DNA of 35,612 nucleotides. Origin: Mnemiopsis leidyi. Its lineage: Eukaryota; Ctenophora; Tentaculata; Lobata; Bolinopsidae. Both the position numbers and the translations under genes were made by a program. The notes beneath the pieces are model-generated. The model worked only from the letters and a program-made list of their open reading frames with translations. It searched no databases and was not told where the DNA came from. Location of the stretch: positions 37,895 to 73,506 of the forward strand of contig JH153316.1 in the NCBI GenBank assembly GCA_000226015.1. The letters are read 5' to 3'. This document shows, in pieces, positions 1-11,600 of the stretch (its first letter is position 1; each line of letters opens with the position of its first letter).

Positions 1-251
1 TATCATTTTAAACAGCTGTCATACAATTGATAAACCTGTATCATTTTAAACAGCTGTCATACAATTGATAAACCTGTATCATTTTAAACAGCTGTCATAC
101 AATTGATAAACCTGTATCATTTTAAACAGCTGTCATACAATTGATAAACCTGTATCATTTTAAACAGCTGTCATACAATTGATAAACCTGTATCATTTTA
201 AACAGCTGTCATACAATTGATAAACCTGTATCATTTTAAACAGCTGTCATA
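1..251. repeat. 38-bp minisatellite, cut by the left window edge
   Basis: A 38-bp unit starting TATCATTTTAAACAGCTGTC is repeated head to tail about 6.6 times with almost no divergence, ending where the sequence changes to CTATCTGGGTG. Every unit carries the E-box palindrome CAGCTG. The array probably continues to the left. The near-identity suggests recent expansion or homogenisation. No coding role is apparent. Confidence 0.95.
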
Positions 252-1969
252 CTATCTGGGTGACAGTTGACAACTTCAAAGTTTTATGGCTATTGTGAAA
301 TTGCGCTATCACTCTTAGCTATCACTCTTTAAAACGACCACCTATGTGACATCCGTCACGATTTGGGGTGATCAAATTCGCGATTTGGCCATTAATAGAT
401 CGGAGTACTAGATTTCTTGTCGCCTTCTATAATGGTTCAGCATCCGACCCGACTTTATTGTGATATTCTCGGTAAAATGTGTTTAGAATATTAATTAGAT
501 ACGAGACCAGCATTCTCTAGAGTTTAGTTGGCTTTTTGAACTTTTAATGAAACCTCAGTAATCGTGTAAAAAATATTCGCTCTCACTTTTTCAGGCAGTC
601 AAGATGTTTATTTATTTTGACAAGGATTAGGACTAGGTACTAAGTTTATGAGTTCATGGTAAGTCAAACTCTTCATTCTTGCACTAATTGAAAGCTTCCC
701 AGTAATTGACTCTCATATTTTGAAAATTGGGGGAACACGACAAATTAATTTCAAATCATTCTCTCCGATCTCTGATACACCACGTGACACCAGTTCTTCC
801 ACAGAACTGGTTCAGCCGAACTTTGCATAATATGCTGCATAATTACGCTTATTGCTTTTCCGAGCATGCAGCCATGCAATTGGTCGACATCAAGCGACTG
901 TCACCTAGCGACTAAATTATATGTTTTCTGGGCCCAGAGAAAATGGGAAATTCATGTTGCGATGATTGCTTCGTGCATTTTGGTTGGAACTGTGACTTTG
1001 TTTCACCGTCCTGTTTTCGAACAAGATTTAGATTTCAAGCATGTCGTTTTGAATTTTGACATGACTTCCATTAAGGCGCATCATCTGTTTATTGACTGAT
1101 ATTTCAATATTTGCTCTGTTTCATGGTCTGTATTGGTCTATATTCATTGATTCTGTTGTTGAATCTGTAAAATCGTTTCCTTTAAAACCTCTATTGTTAC
1201 TTTTACGTGCCCTTCTTACTAGAAATTACAATTATACAAAAGCTAAATTTCTAACGTGTACAGCAGCAGACTAAGGGGTACGAATTCATGTTGACCGCAA
1301 CCACTTGCCGGCTGTCATTAGTGACTATTCATTTATTTTCCGATAAGTTGAATATTGGATTTTTGTACATCAGTCATTAAGCTTCATGTGATTTAAATAC
1401 AAGTTGTCACACTCTTTTTAGTATAGAATTGCGCACTATCTGATGCTACTAGTTCAATATTAGACTATGAACAATTTTGAATCGTTTAACTAGTTCCATA
1501 GTTAAATTTTCATCATTCCGTAATTTGTTTACAGTGTAGGATTATATCCATACACAGATTTATTATACATAGCACAATGTGACAATATTCATCTGACAGT
1601 GTCAGAGCTAACATGACTAGAAGACCATATCTATATACTATCTACTATCTATATACTATCTACTAATACTATTGTCGTGCTGTTGTAGCACCAGGGCGAC
1701 ACAATAAAACTTTACTGCGACATCACGCACACTTTCATTCTATCACCTCTACAGCAAGTCTACAGCAAGTCTTTGTAGACTTCTAAGGTCTCGCCTCCCC
1801 GTCTTTTGTTTTGCCCCTTTCTTAACTCAGCTGTTGCATTCCCGAGCAATGAGCGTGGAGCAAATTCTACAATTTATGTGATTATGCTGAACATACGCAC
1901 TTTCCACCCTGTATATTACCCACCCTCTGCAGTGATTATCCTAGTAACCTTGGGTTCTATGGTGGAGGT
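252..1969. other. No gene recognised
   Basis: AT-rich sequence with only short open frames, most of them lacking an ATG. I see no splice-consistent protein family match, RNA gene or clear repeat, apart from a small run of TATCTACTATCTATATAC around 1630-1665. It is intergenic or intronic. Confidence 0.6.
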
Positions 1970-2070
1970 CACGTGACTTTGTGACACGTGTTGATTGGTA
2001 GCTGAACGTTTCCCTGGCTTATCACGTGGTCTACACGTGATCTACACGTGGTTTACTGGTTCTCCACGTG
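1970..2070. promoter_or_regulatory. Cluster of six CACGTG E-box palindromes
   Basis: CACGTG occurs at 1970, 1985, 2023, 2034, 2045 and 2065, six times in 101 bases. CACGTG is the canonical E-box bound by bHLH-zip factors such as the Myc/Max, USF and MITF/TFE families. The cluster could be an enhancer or promoter element. No flanking gene is visible within several kilobases, so the regulatory role is inference. The flanks are not tandem copies of one another, except for a short ACACGTGRTCT-like phrase used twice. Confidence 0.4.
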
Positions 2071-4236
2071 CTCCGACAACGAAGTGGTTAACTGTCACTT
2101 TTTCGAAGGCCGCCTGTTTTTGTGTTCCTGATGATATTCGTGTAATTCAAGTATTTAAATCGCATCTAAAACCCCAACTCCCAAGTAAATGCCATACGCG
2201 TTTTTAAGATTTTTTCCAGAATATTTTCCCACAATGTTTGTCCCACACACATACGGTTATGACGCTTGTTAAGTAAATACACAAAGAGCCGCCATCACCA
2301 CCATCACCCCTGATGGTAACCCAAGCACTACCTTATTTGGAATAATCGAGTATATCCGGCTGCAGAGAGACAGAGATCAGTGTAGTTAGAAGTTGGTAGT
2401 AGTTACATACCTTGAATGTTTTAGTTGTACACATACGATGAGTGTAGATTCATATGCGGGTATGTGTGTCTTTTGTGTGTTGGTCTAACCTGTTCTCGTT
2501 TATCTTGAACTTGTCCGATAACGGACAAGTTCAAGATGTGTTAGATTTTTTTCTGTGTTAGATTTTTCTTATCTCTGACTCTAATTTGGAGTTTTAACTT
2601 TATTACTATCAGCTTTTTTCCCACTACACTTACATTTCGTAGTCACGCTGAGTTTGCGCGTGTACATTGAGGTCTTTTGTTGGTATATTCCGTTACTTAG
2701 CTAATATTGCAGCTTAACTCGAGTGTACGTAATCATTTTACAATAGCTCTTTCTTTTCTGTTCTATGTACCTCATTTGTAGTTCAATATGGGCAATTTAT
2801 TCGTTATTCGATCTTTACCGCAGTAATTAATTTCTCGATAGATAACCGACCATCTTCCTAATAAACAACTTTTCTCGTTAAATGTAATATTTTATTAAAT
2901 GTCATAACTTTCCAGCTGTCTCCCTCGACTTGCTAGCTCGGATATATCCGTGCTTTTCACGCTGACAACGTCAATATATTCTGTAAAACTTGTACATATT
3001 CAGAGCTTAATACATTTCGTATATGTTTTTTAAAAATTGTATTTTGTATAATGATGTATAAAACTGTACGTTGTATAATTATGTATAAATTGTATAATGT
3101 ATATGATGTATATAATTATGCATAGTGCAGTGCATACTTTTTACACCACTTCCGATTTCTTAACTCTACCTCGCGTTAGTTTCTAAGAAAGTGACGAGGC
3201 AGTTCACATATTTCAAAACATGTATATAACATCTTCAGTACGTCACATCAACTTAGATCACGTACTAAATAGGCTACATAAATTCTGACATACATAGTAC
3301 AGTTCTCCGCTGTTATCCTTGCTAGGTCACGTGACCTGTGCTCTAGTTTTATGAGCGTCTAGCTCGACTTTATAGGATACTTGTGGCTTGACGTATAAAA
3401 CCATCTGTTAAGCTTGTCCAACTGCGACCTCGATTTTTGAGACGCTCTATTTTTCGTTATATTTTCCATATTTTCTGTTTTAAATCGTGTGTTTACTATG
3501 AGCACTTCAGATTAAGGTAGTAGTATGGTATGATACCATGGTACCTCTCCCATTCAAAAGTTGCTGTTTTTGCTCCGAACGATAGCATACATGCGATGCA
3601 AAGTTCTAAATTCCATGTTGTTCGTGTCATTAGGTCAGTCACTACTTTAGTGATAAAACCTGCAGCCTTCGGATCGGTACAATATAAATCAATTTGGTAT
3701 TCGTTATCTAAAATTGAGCGGGATCCTTATCGAAGTTTCATCAGTTGTGTTCTTTATAATGATTGATAAGATTTTCGGTTATCTGTCGTGGTAGACACCG
3801 GTCATGAAGTTTATTTCTAATATTCGGACAGTCGTGAAGGGAAGATTCTTGATCCTGATTCGTTCCCAACCATATTCTGTCTTCAAGAATACTGTGTTCT
3901 CTGTCCAGATAATATATATTTTACGGGCAAGTTGTACAAAATAGACTTTCGATATCCATCCATTGGCGGCTTTATTTCGGGTGATTCAATGACTGGTGAG
4001 CAAGGTGTTGGATACTGAAGAATTTTATCCCTGGCCATTACAACAAACTGTAGGATCAAGACATTTGAAAGTTACGACCCTTTATTTACCGTGGCCGGTC
4101 ATGAAATAGAAGTCTGGTGAATGGGGACCGTTTTCAATTGCGATGAATGTGATCTACTAATTATAGATTCTTATATAATACGTCCAGGGTTCATCTCAAC
4201 CGCAGTGCTGGTGGTCACGCCTGACTTAGTGACGGG
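2071..4236. other. No gene recognised; AT-rich spacer with a hairpin and TGTATAAT-rich tract
   Basis: No open frame here looks coding. The stretch holds a perfect 16-bp-stem hairpin (2502-2537) and a low-complexity region of TGTATAAT-like words at about 3030-3125. Otherwise I see nothing I can name. Confidence 0.55.
2502..2537. other. Perfect 16-bp inverted repeat with 4-nt loop
   Basis: ATCTTGAACTTGTCCG at 2502-2517 is followed by ATAA and then by its exact reverse complement at 2522-2537. The loop is too short and the stem too short for a typical animal pre-miRNA. There is no downstream T-run that would suggest an RNA polymerase III transcript end. It may be a remnant of a foldback insertion. 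Confidence 0.85.
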
Positions 4237-4467
4237 GTCCGACTGAGTATGGTCAGACTGAGTATGGTCAGACTGAGTCTGGTCAGACTGAACCTGGTCA
4301 AACTGAGTATGGTCAGACTGAGTCTGGTCAGACTGAGTATGGTCAGACTGAACCTGGTCAGACTGAGTCTGGTCAGACTGAACCTGGTCAAACTGAGTCT
4401 GGTCAGACTGAACCTGGTCAAACTGAGTATGGTCAGACTGAGCCTGGTCAAACTGAGTATGGTCAGA
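4237..4467. repeat. 15-bp minisatellite (GACTGAGTATGGTCA family)
   Basis: About fifteen head-to-tail units of 15 bp, with three main variants (GAGTAT, GAGTCT and GAACCT/GAGCCT before GGTCA). Because 15 is a multiple of three and the unit has no stop in several frames, open frames appear on both strands. These are low-complexity repeats of five residues and I do not regard them as genes. Confidence 0.95.
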
Positions 4468-4730
4468 TCTACGCAATGTGCAGATACCTATCTCATATGC
4501 TTCGGTTCGATAAGGCGTTTAACGATAGATTTGCTCACCCGAAAAATCGAAAAACTGTTAAATTGGCATTGGTTTTTGTTACTTTTTAGGCTTTTAGCAT
4601 AATTTCTTTGGGTATTAGGAGTAGTGAGTAGTGTATTTTGAGTTGTTTCTTTTCTTTGGCAATGAGCAACCCATACTGCGTGGGAAAAGTTTTAAGAAAC
4701 TGGGATATTTCATAAATTCTATTTCCACAC

Positions 4731-5426
4731 CGAAGTTCGACACGCACGGAAGTTCGACTGGGCTTAAAGTTCCACTATGTCTAACTTCCGTGTGCTACTT
4801 GAACTGTAGTTCGACACACACGGAAGTTCGACATTTCCCTTTAATTATTTTTCTGGCAGTCATATAAAGATTCACGACTTCAGTTAAGACGTCTTGTGTA
4901 CTGGGCCCACTTCTTTTGTTGAGGAGGAGGAGGGTTCCGCGTCAGCTTCTGGGCGATCTTCCAGTCTTGAGGACGTCATTGTACCACCCTTCATCGATAT
5001 TCGAGCTTCATGATAGCCGGACAGTACGTGTTTATCGATAATCTGGTCCTAATCTGATTTTAATTTTACTTCACCTTTATGTGATTCAAGGTGGTACGCT
5101 TGTTATCCCAATCAGCGAAAGTTGAGAATTTTTTGCATGATAGATGTGATTCTCGACGGATCCCCCGCATGCTATCAAGTATTACTAAAGGTGTGACCGA
5201 AATAGGCGTGACCCGATCATGCAAAGACGTGATCCGCGTATCAACTGCATTTACTGAGCGACTGATATTAGACGTGATCCGGAATGCAGTCATGTGGAAA
5301 TGCGATCATATGTCGAACTTCCGTGCGCCACTTGAACTGTAGTTCGACACGCACGGAAGTTCGACTGGACCACAGTTAGTCGAACTTTAGCTATCGAACT
5401 TCCGTGCGTGTCGAACTTCCGTGCGT
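4731..5426. mobile_element. Foldback element with about 105-bp inverted ends built of GGAAGTTCGAC subrepeats
   Basis: The left end (4731-4832) and right end (5311-5426) are imperfect reverse complements. Both are built from the motif CGCACGGAAGTTCGAC in both orientations. Each end can also fold on itself: 5313-5362 has a 16-bp stem of GTCGAACTTCCGTGCG with its complement. The interior of about 480 bp (4833-5310) holds no credible ORF. The structure fits a non-autonomous foldback-type DNA element. I could not define a target-site duplication. Confidence 0.7.
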
Positions 5427-5757
5427 TTACCCATGAATTAAAACAAAATTCCTAACAAACGTGATCATCTAACGTCGTGATAACTCATTTCCCTGGCCAT
5501 TGACAGTCGGGTTATTATCACTGCATTATCACTGCCTTTATCACAGTCTTTATAACGCTGGCTATAAAGTTTTTTGTCTTATCAGGACGTCATTTGGCTT
5601 TATCTCTCAATTTAAATTTACTACTTAAACGTTTAACGTTGGTTTTATCATCGATTTATATTGATTCATCTGTAATAGTAAGTCGTTGTTAGGCAACAGT
5701 CAGTCGCGTCCTTTAATTCTAAACACTGCTTTTTCTCGAGTACTTTTCTTTTTTAGT
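5427..5757. other. No gene recognised
   Basis: Spacer between two foldback elements. It contains a few degenerate repeats of TTATCACTGC around 5510-5550. I see no coding or RNA feature. Confidence 0.5.
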
Positions 5758-6069
5758 TAAATTGGGGGTTGTCTGCAAGCAAACGCAAAGCTACAGGATC
5801 TGGCATGTGAGTCAATTTTAGGACCGGCTAGAAAATAAGGCGAGGGGACCTGAGCGGGAATTGAACCCACGACCTCCAGTTATCCATACTGTTGCTGAAA
5901 CCAGAAAACTACCCAGACCCTTAGTGGTTTTAGCAACAGTATGGATAACTGGGTTCGAATCCCGCTTCAGTCCCCTAGTCTAATTTTCCAACCGGTCGCC
6001 TGATTGATCCACATACTTGATCTTGTAGCTTTGCGTTTGCTAGCCCACAAGTACACAACCCCCAATTTA
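5758..6069. mobile_element. 312-bp palindromic foldback element with tRNA-like arms
   Basis: Arms at 5758-5902 and 5926-6069 are imperfect reverse complements over about 145 bp around a loop of about 23 bp. The outer ends are TAAATTGGGGGTTGT and ACAACCCCCAATTTA. The inner half of each arm resembles the 3' half of a tRNA. The right arm, read on plus, has GGGTTCGAATCCC, a good RNA polymerase III B-box, then an acceptor-like CAGTCCCC. The left arm, read on minus, has GTGGGTTCAATTCCCGC. A tRNA-derived SINE that inserted or copied as an inverted dimer, or a MITE that captured a tRNA fragment, would both explain this. Confidence 0.75.
5844..5921 (-). other. tRNA-like sequence inside the foldback (not a convincing functional tRNA)
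   Basis: Read on minus, the segment has an A-box-like TGGGTAGTTTTCTGG, a central region, then GAGGTCGTGGGTTCAATTCCCGC and AGGTCCCC. The T-arm closes well (GTGGG/CCCGC region), but the acceptor stem is mismatched in several positions and no clear 7-base anticodon loop can be assigned. I regard it as tRNA-derived, possibly still carrying an internal RNA polymerase III promoter. Confidence 0.4.
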
Positions 6070-6452
6070 CATTATCACAGACACCCCGGTAGCAAGTTGG
6101 CCTTAAATGCCAGTGCTGTACATTGTTCAAGCAACAGCGTGTTAAAACACTTGGTCCAACAAAATTTCTATTTTCTTTTATTAGTTCTCTGATTTTAGAT
6201 CCCTGTTTAAATGTTTTACTCAATAATGATCATTTTTTAAATAGAGTTCATTTATCTCCAAATAGTCCAAGTCAGACCAGCTCTACTTTAATAATAGTAC
6301 GTCAGAATACTCTTTTCACTCATCCGTACAATTTCACAGTTCGTCCTTACAGGCAATCTTTGTAACTACTCCTTGAAGCAACCAAAGTACCAAACCCACT
6401 CGGGGCCGTAATCTCACGTTTATATGAAAGCTAATGTTCTGTCAGTGTAGTA

Positions 6453-6629
6453 CAGTAAAACCTCTATTTACCGGGCCTCTCGGGGGAAGGGAGATGGTCC
6501 GGTAAATCGAGGGACAAGGTAAATAGAGAAACAGTAGACAGAGGTTTTACTGTATTGAGAAATATCGGGGAAGGGGAGAATGCCCGGTAATTTTAAATCA
6601 AGGAGGCACGGTAAATCGAGGTTTTACTG
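6453..6629. mobile_element. MITE with pogo/Tigger-like ends and TA target duplication
   Basis: The element starts CAGTAAAACCTCTATTTACC and ends GGTAAATCGAGGTTTTACTG, and is flanked by TA on both sides (6451-6452 and 6630-6631). CAGTAAAACCTC-type ends with TA duplication are typical of Tc1/mariner-pogo elements. A further inward-facing copy of the terminal sequence lies at about 6538-6554, so this may be a composite of two short elements. There is no transposase ORF, so it is non-autonomous. Confidence 0.75.
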
Positions 6630-6750
6630 TATCTTGCTAAGTTATCTCCACCCTAAAATCTCCACCTTCAAATGCCCAAAATAACCTCACTTACGTTAAG
6701 CACGCATCCTTGTGGCAGGACAGCCGAGGGGCTGAAGCTCGTCTAATTGG

Positions 6751-6854
6751 CTCTCTCTCTCGAAACTGACATTGTATAAAGCTGCTCCTGCAACCAGCCG
6801 AGCTCTCTCTCTCGAAACTGACATTGTATAAAGCTGCTCCTGCAACCAGCTGAG
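6751..6854. repeat. 52-bp tandem duplication
   Basis: Two adjacent copies (6751-6802 and 6803-6854) beginning CTCTCTCTCTCGAAACTGAC differ at only one or two bases. A smaller duplicated phrase, TTGGACCCTATAGTTAGAGCT, follows at about 7008-7067. No function is evident. Confidence 0.9.
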
Positions 6855-8522
6855 CTGAGAACCCTGCACTACAGAGTCTCTTTAGTCTCTTTAGTATGAA
6901 TATGTCTCTTTGACTTGCACGGAGTCAGTCAGGTTTAATAGCCTTACATTTCTCCAATCTTGTAAAGGTTGACCCTTATTTCTCCAATCGTGTAGGATCT
7001 CCTCCTGGACCCTATAGTTGGACCCTATAGTTAGAGCTCTATAGTTGGACCCTATAGTTAGAGCTTCATTACATTTCTCTCACATGACTCAAGAGGGTTT
7101 ATTTAATCTGCCTTGTATAATTAGACCTCGTGAGCATTCCTTAAAGGTTGACCCTTATTTCTTTTGTTTTCTTGTTGTCGTACGACGTTTTAGAGGGAGT
7201 TGACTTGAGATATTTTACCTTGTTCGCATAAAACTATGAAACATAAAACTATGTAGCATAATCGCATAATTATGCTACATCGTTATCTGATTTAACTTCC
7301 GTACATCTGGTATGCGACTAGTTATTCAAAAAAACCATTGTGGACACATTTTATCTAAATTTGACTGTCATGTTAACTGTCTCTAAGATATTTTATCTCT
7401 TAAAATATGTTATCTATCGCTACCGTCAACTTACCCGTTTATTACTGTTTACAGACCATTCTGCCATCTTGTCTGTTGCAACATTACCAATCGTTTAGCT
7501 CTAACATTTCCCCTTAATTCCTCTCTCCTTTTTAACTTTTCGTGCAAATACCCTCTAATAAAATCCTATTTGACTGCCAAGTATAGCAGTACATAGCACA
7601 CATTCCACACATATCACGTCACAAACACGCTGCCTTGCCCTGACGCCTCTCCCTGGCACGATGGACCTTGTTAATCAAACACCAACATTCAATTAAACAG
7701 ATCGGGTAGTGTCCTTTCTTCTTCGTTGTGTGGTAGACTTATCGGCTTATCACGGTCACGTGTCCTCAGCTTGTTCATACGCTAATACACTTATTGCCGT
7801 GACGAGCGTGAACAGATCATCAGATCGTATCCTGTTGTAAGTCTAGATGTAGCTGACTTGATACCCTCGTTTAATGCTCATGTTTTATTATATGGTTGTG
7901 TTTCAGACTATAAGCGTCAATGTCAGTTTGCAATAAATTCGTTTCAGTTGTCCGTCTCTTTGTTGATGATAATCAGGGCGTTTTTAAAATTGGTATAGTT
8001 ATCAAGAACTCTTAACTTCATTACTAAAGTAAAGACAAAACGATCGTATTTACTTAGATAACCTCATGAACTGAGTTCACAGTTAACCACTGTAAACAAT
8101 TGACCCACGTGACACATACCCTCATTCCTCAACATTAGTCTCACTATCTCATGTTGCACCACACCACCAACCCACTCTCGAGGTAATTGATGATCTGTAC
8201 AATTCGCACCACATCTGTTACCCTTCAGCTTACGTAATCATTTCTAGTTTTCTGTGTGTTCTTCGTCTGGCGTCTTGCCAGATTTCCAACTCGCTGGCAA
8301 ATTTCCAGATTGAATCTCTATTTGTTATTTCAGATCCATTTGCATCGGCTCATTTGATTTTACTATTTTGTTCGTTTTAGGTAACATTTTCAGCTCGAAT
8401 GATAGTTTTAAGAAGGCATTGGTCCTCAGTTCAGCTGACCTCATTTCACTGTACAGTTCGTTACAATAGCTGTGTCTAGTCATTAAGGTTACTGATACCG
8501 TTGAATTGTGGGAGATAACGTA
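6855..8522. other. No gene recognised
   Basis: Spacer with short local duplications (7008-7067) and a 12-bp-stem hairpin at 7251-7280 (ATGTAGCATAAT, six-base loop, exact complement). The remaining open frames are short and unlike any family I know. Confidence 0.5.
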
Positions 8523-8645
8523 CAACCATGACCAACCATGACACATGACCAAACAATGAACATGACCGAACATGACACATGACCGAACATGACACATGAC
8601 CGAACAATGAACATGACTGAACTTGACCCAACATGACCCAACATG
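8523..8645. repeat. Degenerate CATGACC/ACATGACCGAA repeat
   Basis: Imperfect tandem units around ACATGACCGAACATGACAC run for about 120 bp, with period roughly 17-19. The repeat keeps frames open on the minus strand (a Val/Met/Cys/His-rich translation), but nothing suggests a real protein. Confidence 0.8.
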
Positions 8646-11600
8646 CATTATCCATGATTACCACATTCATCACGTGGGAGGGACCTAATTACTCTACGTA
8701 TTTTTAAGACCCCACGCTCCCACATATTTGTCAGGCTCGGCCCTTTGATATTGAACCCGCTCAGAAATGTCATATTTTGTCCACACCTGCCCATGCCAAT
8801 TATACTAATTATTCCATACATGGTGGTCCAGTGTTACCAAATAAGGAAGGCGTCGTCAACACGACAACCGATTCAATCGCTCATATGATACATCTAAATT
8901 CCGTGATGACTTCATACCCAATTATTGTACTGTCCGGCAGCGGTAGTAAGTCTGACCTCCATGTTACATTCGTATGTACACAGTACTTTGTGCGGAATGT
9001 CGCACACTTGAGGGTCGAACAAACAGTACGTTGTCATGGTAACGCTGGGTTTCTCCCTAGCTCATTGTTTTGTGTAGCTGTCAGTCGAGTTTTGCAGCTT
9101 CTTGACCTTTCAGTCCCCACGATCTAGACTCCCTCCAAATCGGTTTGCTACGTGTGTGATTTGTTCTGTTCCAGGAGCAACTCTGTTAGTTGAAACATCG
9201 TGTTAATTACTCCCACTCTGCAACACACTTTCTCCTTCGTCTCCCTAGGTCTAGTGAGCTTGTTCAGACAGGACAGAGGCTATGTGTGAGACAGAGGCTA
9301 TGTGTGAGACAGAGCAAGTCTTAGTTTTAGCCACTTAACCGTCAGGTCTTTCACAGAACCGTCTACTTGATTGACTCCGTTTAGTCTACTTGTATATTGT
9401 CTTGTTTTGTCCAGCGATGTTCTGTGTCTGGCGGTTCTTGTTTTATGCAGGGCCCAATTTTTATGCAAGGCTTCTTGGTTAATTTCTGGGGCCTTGACGT
9501 TCGTAAGAAATGTAATCGAAGCGATAACGTGTCACGAATTGGAGTCAAGTGGTCTATAATTTGACGGGTGGTTGTATCCGATTTTTATCGTCCGATTAGC
9601 TTATGTAAATACTGTAGAGGATTGCATTAACTTTCAGGTCACACAGTTAAACCGATACTTATAGATGTCAACAGAGATTAGGCAATTTTGTTCGTCGCCT
9701 TGTTACGTGAACGTACTTCCGATTTTTTTTGCTTCAGTTTTTCTCGTTACCTTGTAAGCGGCGTCAGTTTTATCTTTTTACTTTTGTTCTTCAGTCCTCA
9801 AACCGGAATTTCTTGCCACCTATATTATAATATGGCGAAGTTTTAAATTTTGAAGTTATGAATAATGCATTCCATAAGACTATAACATAAAACCAGCATG
9901 CCAGTAGCAGCTGTCCATATAATTGTGTAAACTACAACTGCAGTATACTACAACTGTAGACTACAGGCTTGTCTAGATCAGATCTCACGGTGGTTTCTTA
10001 GCTGTGGATATTCAGTTCAGTTACCTATATCATAATATATACGACTTGCTAGCACAATATCAATTTTCAAACAGCTGCCAGCGCAGCTCGACACTTAGCG
10101 TTATGTCATTTCAATTTGATTGCTTTAACAGTAAAACCATGGGAGTGTTTCCCAGAGATTGGTATCATATCAGACAAGTCACTAAATACTTCATTTCTAA
10201 TTCTTCGCCAATTTGTCTGCATGCTTCAACTTTAACGTTAATACCTCAGGAGATTTAAGCTTATGTTCATTGTTCGGAGCAACAGAGTTGGATTCATTAA
10301 CTGGGGTTCGAATTGAGGGATTTCCCCCTGACTACCGTCCTAATTTTCCGTTTTTATCTGTCGCTTCACTGGTTCTGCCGATCGCTAGTATTCCCGATTT
10401 AGACTTCGTCACGCTTTATGATTTTATCAAGATTTAGTCGTCCTACATAATCTCCCAACCACTGTAAACTTAACTCTTACCTCATGCCTGACCTCCTTAT
10501 CGCTCCTTAATGAACTTCACATTCTCTACCGGACTCAAGGAAACTGGCCCGTTTCCACGCTTGAAATCCTACCGTCTAGTCGCTAATGGGCTGTAGTCAG
10601 ACGTTTTCCGTTCGTGTTGCAGTATTTTGAGAATGTTTCGCATATGTCTACTTGCTAACTTGGTACGTGATTTTAAGGGTTTTACTTGATGAATTAAACC
10701 TAGATTGGACGTATCCTAATGAGATGTACTGTGACCCCACTCTACAAACTAATTCAAATGAGTTCTTTAAATAGTCAGTTTGAGGTGGTCTCTAAAGGTC
10801 TTGTACTGCCTGTAGCTCTAGTGGGTTTGGTCTATAGTCACACTTGTACCGTGTGTTTAACAATTCTTGTCAGTCAGACTCGGTCTCCTTGTGTTATTTG
10901 GCTGATATGACTTTTGTAGTAGTTTTGATCCATTGTAACAATCTTAGTAACAGGTTAATTGAAAGTTTTCAAAGTTTTTAACAAAGCAGAATTCGAATAA
11001 TAATATGACAAAAAACTCCTCAGTTTATTGCTAGAATATTCTTTAGAATAATTCTTCTTTTGTTGCTTAACGTTTAAATTTGATTGAATCGTCTGTGATA
11101 ATTAGTTCTGTTCATCTCATCTCGTTAATCTCATTGAGAGCTACAGTTGTCAGGAAACTGTTTGCATTAACGTGATTGCTACTGTTTCTGTTGTTGGCAT
11201 GGAAACTGATGTTGTTGTCATGACAACCGGTGTTTTTGTCATGACAACTTGGCTGATCTACCGTGTCCCAGGCCTAATTCTAACCTGTGTGTTTACCCCT
11301 GATAGACTCTATTTTTAATTATCAAGCTATTACCTAGCCTGATCGAAATTTGCACCAAATCAAATGGTTGTTCCAAAATGTTGTTCCATGGTTGTTCCAA
11401 AATGAGTCACGAGATTTTGCAACGGATCACCACTAATCGGTTGCTTGCAGCCAGGCTATATTGCCAAGCTTTAGATAAACAATGAAAATGTTACATGCTG
11501 GTCAAATTACACCAAAACACTTACGCAGATTGACCATGACAGATCACTATTAAATGTATCCAATCAGATTATAGCTTACTCCCAATTCAACATGTCTGCA

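Noticed and set aside
1..251. CRISPR-like array
   Set aside because: Units are contiguous with no unique spacers and the window is eukaryotic; it is a minisatellite. The same holds for the other arrays.
4171..4602. Overlapping ORFs on both strands of the 15-bp repeat
   Set aside because: Five-residue repeats open on both strands because the unit has no stops; no non-repeat domain is attached.
5926..5975. Functional tRNA gene
   Set aside because: The right arm has only a T-arm and 3' acceptor-like part, and the left arm has a mismatched acceptor stem and no clear anticodon loop.
8777..9127. 116-codon plus-strand ORF
   Set aside because: Starts with TTG, no family match, no splice context; length is compatible with chance in this window.
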